Shown in pieces: positions 4,848 to 5,595 of a DNA stretch of 5,595 bases. The notes under the pieces were generated by a model that saw nothing but the letters and a program-made list of their open reading frames with translations, had not been told where the DNA came from and made no database searches. Both the position numbers and the translations under genes were made by a program. Location of the stretch: positions 1 to 5,595 of the forward strand of contig CAIMXN010000218.1 in NCBI GenBank assembly GCA_903845455.1, written 5' to 3'. This DNA is from an uncultured beta proteobacterium (GTDB taxonomy: Bacteria > Pseudomonadota > Gammaproteobacteria > Burkholderiales > Burkholderiaceae). Position 1 is the stretch's first letter. Every line of letters starts with the position of its first letter.

Positions 4848-5595
4848 TGACTCAGCCCCTCCTACTCGAAGGCGTAAATGCCCAGCAAATTTTTGATGAC
4901 AATGTTGCTGAATTAAAACTATCTTGGATCGGTGGATTAGAGGGTGCAGACCGCACCTTTCCTCTGGAAGCTGTTAAAGCTGCAGCAGCTAGCTCTGACT
5001 TGGTGGGTCACTTAAATCTCATTCACCCCAGTCGTATACAGATTTTTGGTGAGCAGGAAGTTGATTACCATGCTGCATTAGAGCCCGAGCAAAGACAAGA
5101 GCAAATTGCTAGCCTGATCTCTAAAACGCCTCCCTGTGTGATTGTTGCTGATGGTAAAGCGGCCGATCTTGACCTCCAACTTTTTTGTCAGCGCTCATCC
5201 ACCCCTTTATTTACCACCTCTGTTTCTGCCGCAGAGGTCATCGATCATCTGCGCACCTATTTAACCAAGATTGGCGCCCCTAAAATTACGATGCATGGTG
5301 TCTTTATGGATATCCTAGGCCTTGGCGTTTTATTGACTGGAGAATCAGGACTTGGGAAAAGTGAGTTAGGTCTTGAATTAATTTCTCGTGGTCATGGCTT
5401 GGTGGCTGATGATGCGGTGGACTTTGCACGGCTTGGACCAGACTACATTGAGGGTCGCTGCCCAGTGATCTTGCGCAACCTCTTAGAAGTACGAGGTCTA
5501 GGCTTATTAGATATTCGGACGATCTTTGGCGAAACTGCAGTGCGCCGCAAATTAAAATTGCGCTTGATCGTGCAGTTGGTTCGCCGTAACGATGG
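4847..5595 (+). CDS. hprK: HPr kinase/phosphorylase HprK, N-terminal 249 codons
   Basis: HprK phosphorylates HPr on its regulatory serine with ATP and removes that phosphate with inorganic phosphate, tuning the PTS cascade to cell energy state. The frame opens at the ATG overlapping the ptsN stop by one base and stays open to the window end, about 70 residues short of a usual 310-325. Residues 1-130 are the HPrK N-terminal domain (MTQPLLLEGVNAQQIFDDN; LVGHLNLIHPSRIQIFG; PLFTTSVSAAEVIDHLRTYL). The kinase domain follows with MHGVFMDILGLGVLLTGESG, the P-loop GESGLGKS (165-172), GHGLVADDAVDF (catalytic D region), and the HPrK signature LLEVRGLGLLDIRTIFG (212-228). HprK in a Gram-negative next to ptsN is typical of beta- and some alphaproteobacteria. 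All key motifs visible so far are intact. Translational coupling with ptsN is likely from the TGATG junction. Confidence 0.95.
   Translation, partial: MTQPLLLEGVNAQQIFDDNVAELKLSWIGGLEGADRTFPLEAVKAAAASSDLVGHLNLIHPSRIQIFGEQEVDYHAALEPEQRQEQIASLISKTPPCVIVADGKAADLDLQLFCQRSSTPLFTTSVSAAEVIDHLRTYLTKIGAPKITMHGVFMDILGLGVLLTGESGLGKSELGLELISRGHGLVADDAVDFARLGPDYIEGRCPVILRNLLEVRGLGLLDIRTIFGETAVRRKLKLRLIVQLVRRND

Overview
The window is a compact, moderately AT-rich stretch of a Gram-negative chromosome. Its gene order is the conserved betaproteobacterial (Burkholderiales) lipopolysaccharide/PTS-Ntr block: a divergent CPA2 antiporter, then kdsD-kdsC-lptC-lptA-lptB-[rpoN position]-hpf-ptsN-hprK. HPr kinase next to EIIA-Ntr, the GDDWPDL variant of KdsC and the low GC for a Burkholderiales suggest a Polynucleobacter-like freshwater bacterium. 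That assignment is inference from gene order and composition, not from a database search.

Layout. Positions 1-270 (minus strand) hold the N-terminal 90 codons of a KefB/KefC-like cation:proton antiporter that runs off the left edge. Only 11 bp separate its start from the divergent kdsD. On the plus strand, kdsD and kdsC make the Kdo precursor (arabinose-5-phosphate isomerase and Kdo-8-phosphate phosphatase). lptC, lptA and lptB supply the bitopic inner-membrane protein, the periplasmic bridge protein and the ATPase of the LPS transport machine. The genes are tightly packed (gaps of 17, 3 and 1 bp, then a 4-bp ATGA overlap), which fits one transcription unit. After a 190-bp gap come hpf (ribosome hibernation factor), ptsN (EIIA-Ntr) and the first 249 codons of hprK (HPr kinase/phosphorylase), which runs off the right edge.

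The most notable point is the gap at 3842-4031. In related bacteria this position holds rpoN (sigma-54, roughly 450-500 codons). Here no full rpoN is present, but one reading frame of the gap encodes a short stretch resembling the C-terminal DNA-binding (helix-turn-helix) part of sigma-54 (IADTLEVHE followed by degenerate sequence). This looks like a decayed rpoN remnant, in a genome that kept the adjoining PTS-Ntr genes.

A second pattern is that several starts (kdsD, kdsC, lptC, ptsN) lack a recognisable Shine-Dalgarno sequence. At kdsD and ptsN a good -10 hexamer sits so close to the ATG that transcripts would be leaderless or nearly so. Only hpf and lptA have clear Shine-Dalgarno sequences. 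No transposon, CRISPR array, tRNA or rRNA was seen, and I see no wholly new system here.
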